From Natrinema longum (GTDB lineage Archaea; Halobacteriota; Halobacteria; Halobacteriales; Natrialbaceae), in NCBI RefSeq assembly GCF_017352095.1, contig NZ_CP071463.1:3410001-3474000 (forward strand): DNA of 64,000 nucleotides, in the 5' to 3' direction. Made by a program: the position numbers and the translations under genes. Positions 63,060 through 64,000 of this stretch are shown piece by piece (position 1 is the first letter of the stretch; the number at the start of each line of letters is the position of its first letter). Under the pieces are notes generated by a model, which was not told the origin of the DNA, ran no database searches, and was given only the letters and a program-made list of their open reading frames with translations.

Positions 63060-64000
63060 TTACTCGGTAACTGACTCGGCATCAGTCGTTTCCGAGATCG
63101 CCTGTCCCGATCCGTCCCGTTCGTCTACCAGCGACTCCTTCCACGTCCCGCGCGTGAACCACGCGACGGCCGCGATCGCGCCGACGACGTCGCCGACCAC
63201 GACGCCGGTCCAGATCCCGGTCGGTCCCCAGTCGGCGACGAAGACCAGATAGGCGGTAACGGGGACGCGCACGATCCACAGTCCGAGCACCGCGAACACG
63301 AGTGCCGTCTTCGTGTTTCCGGCCCCGCGGAACGCCCCCTGAATGACCTGTAACACGCCCATGAACGCGAAGCCGACCGCGGCGTATCGGAGGTAGGTCA
63401 CCCCGTACTCGATCGTCGCCGCTTTCCCCGCCGCGTCGGCCGTGACGAACACCGAGACGAACGGCTCCGGGAACAGCGCGGCGAGGAGCCCGGCGACGAC
63501 CATGACGCCGGCAATCGTCCCTGCGGCGATCCGGACGGCCCTCGCCGCCCGGTCGGGCTTGCCCGCACCCAGGTTCTGGCCGACGATCGTGTCCGTCGCC
63601 TGTCCCATGCCCATCGCCGGCAGGAAGGCCAGCGAAATCAGCCGGTTCCCCAACCCGTAGGCCGCGACGACTGCCGGCGGGAAGGTCACGACCATCGCCG
63701 TCATCGCGACCAGCGCCAGCGCCGTCATCGACTGCTCGAGCGCCGTCGGGACGCCCAACCGGGTGATCTTCGCGACGTACTCGCGTCGCGGCCGGAGGTG
63801 GGCCGCCCGGATGTCCGGACCCACGTCGGTGTAGTACAGCAGGTAGAACGCGATCGCCGTCGCGATGCCCCGCGAGATGAGGGTCGCGACGGCGGCTCCC
63901 TGGACCTCGAGGCGGGGAACGGGACCGAGGCCGAAAATGAACAGCGGGTCGAGCGCGAGGTTGATGACGACGCTGACGAGCATAACGCTCATCGGCGCGC
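63060..64000 (-). CDS. MATE family multidrug/sodium efflux transporter, C-terminal part (partial at right edge)
   Basis: About 313 visible residues, with helices corresponding to the second half of a twelve-helix MATE carrier: NLALDPLFIFGLGPVPRLEV, GVPTALEQSMTALALVAMTA, GLGNRLISLAFLPAMGMGQA, TDTIVGQNLGAGKPDRAARA and VLQVIQGAFRGAGNTKTALV. These blocks are typical of NorM/DinF-like proteins. The N-terminal half and the start lie beyond the right edge, so the ATG at 63992 is internal. The end at 63060 has an acidic tail. Substrate unknown. Confidence 0.87.
   Translation of the reverse strand, partial: APMSVMLVSVVINLALDPLFIFGLGPVPRLEVQGAAVATLISRGIATAIAFYLLYYTDVGPDIRAAHLRPRREYVAKITRLGVPTALEQSMTALALVAMTAMVVTFPPAVVAAYGLGNRLISLAFLPAMGMGQATDTIVGQNLGAGKPDRAARAVRIAAGTIAGVMVVAGLLAALFPEPFVSVFVTADAAGKAATIEYGVTYLRYAAVGFAFMGVLQVIQGAFRGAGNTKTALVFAVLGLWIVRVPVTAYLVFVADWGPTGIWTGVVVGDVVGAIAAVAWFTRGTWKESLVDERDGSGQAISETTDAESVTE

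Overview
The window is chromosomal DNA from a halophilic archaeon (class Halobacteria). The call rests on the high G+C content, very acidic proteins rich in Asp and Glu, AT-rich TATA-like promoters with very short leaders, Tat-type lipoprotein signals (RR motif plus a lipobox), and archaea-specific genes such as fibrillarin/Nop5, DUF63, DUF35 and a gamma-glutamylcysteine synthetase. Malate:quinone oxidoreductase, a methylmalonyl-CoA mutase large subunit and several haloarchaea-only DUFs are compatible with the Natrinema/Haloterrigena group, but the genus is an inference. Most of the window is ordinary single-copy core chromosome, with short operons and genes on both strands.

Layout. 0-9 kb: 5' part of glutamate dehydrogenase, an FMN split-barrel protein, Mqo, a voltage-gated-type K+ channel with a C-terminal zinc ribbon, a zinc-ribbon/TM2 protein, DUF2085, a methyltransferase and a DUF11 lipoprotein. 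9-15 kb: squalene/phytoene synthase, an atypical SDR, and an acyl-CoA synthetase next to an acyl-CoA dehydrogenase. 15-25 kb: DUF3267 metalloprotease and PadR-like regulator, a fused CtaA-like/CtaB haem-O synthase, a DASS anion transporter behind a small HTH gene, an M42 aminopeptidase, a thiolase-DUF35 pair and an alpha/beta hydrolase. 25-31 kb: a cluster of very small membrane proteins of the kind found near cytochrome oxidase genes, methylmalonyl-CoA mutase, GshA, a second acyl-CoA synthetase and an HdeD-like protein. 31-38 kb: a zinc-ribbon peptide, a glycosylation-sequon-rich secreted protein, an MFS permease, the fibrillarin-Nop5 operon, DUF63 and an inositol-monophosphatase-family enzyme.

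38.8-41.5 kb is the only clear accessory pocket. It holds a tight three-gene cassette that resembles a TumE/TumA toxin-antitoxin pair plus a third small gene, a frameshifted remnant, an AT-rich membrane ORF, and a decayed IS6-type transposase. It ends at a tRNA-Leu(CAA) gene, a common integration site.

41.5-57.7 kb returns to core genes: DUF6653, DUF309, an aspartoacylase-family protein, a CGYS glutaredoxin, a soluble PQQ-type sugar dehydrogenase, an SDR, a PAPS-reductase-family enzyme, an aldo/keto reductase, an amidase, an ArsR-like regulator, PEP synthase and a PhzF-family protein. Between 57.7 and 58.7 kb there is a small rearrangement scar: a 3' stump of a hydrolase gene lies beside phzF and a 3' stump of phzF lies beside a hydrolase gene, with a membrane gene between them. 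That neighbouring hydrolase has Gly where the catalytic Ser should be. The window ends with ThiC, a phosphoribosyltransferase with a winged-helix tail, a small unknown gene behind a perfect palindrome, and the C-terminal part of a MATE transporter.

Metabolically, the window holds pieces of fatty-acid/acyl-CoA degradation (two ligases, acyl-CoA dehydrogenase, mutase), central carbon metabolism (Gdh, Mqo, PpsA), isoprenoid and haem-O synthesis, thiol redox (GshA, glutaredoxin), thiamine synthesis and rRNA methylation. No rRNA gene, CRISPR array, intact insertion sequence or replication origin was seen.
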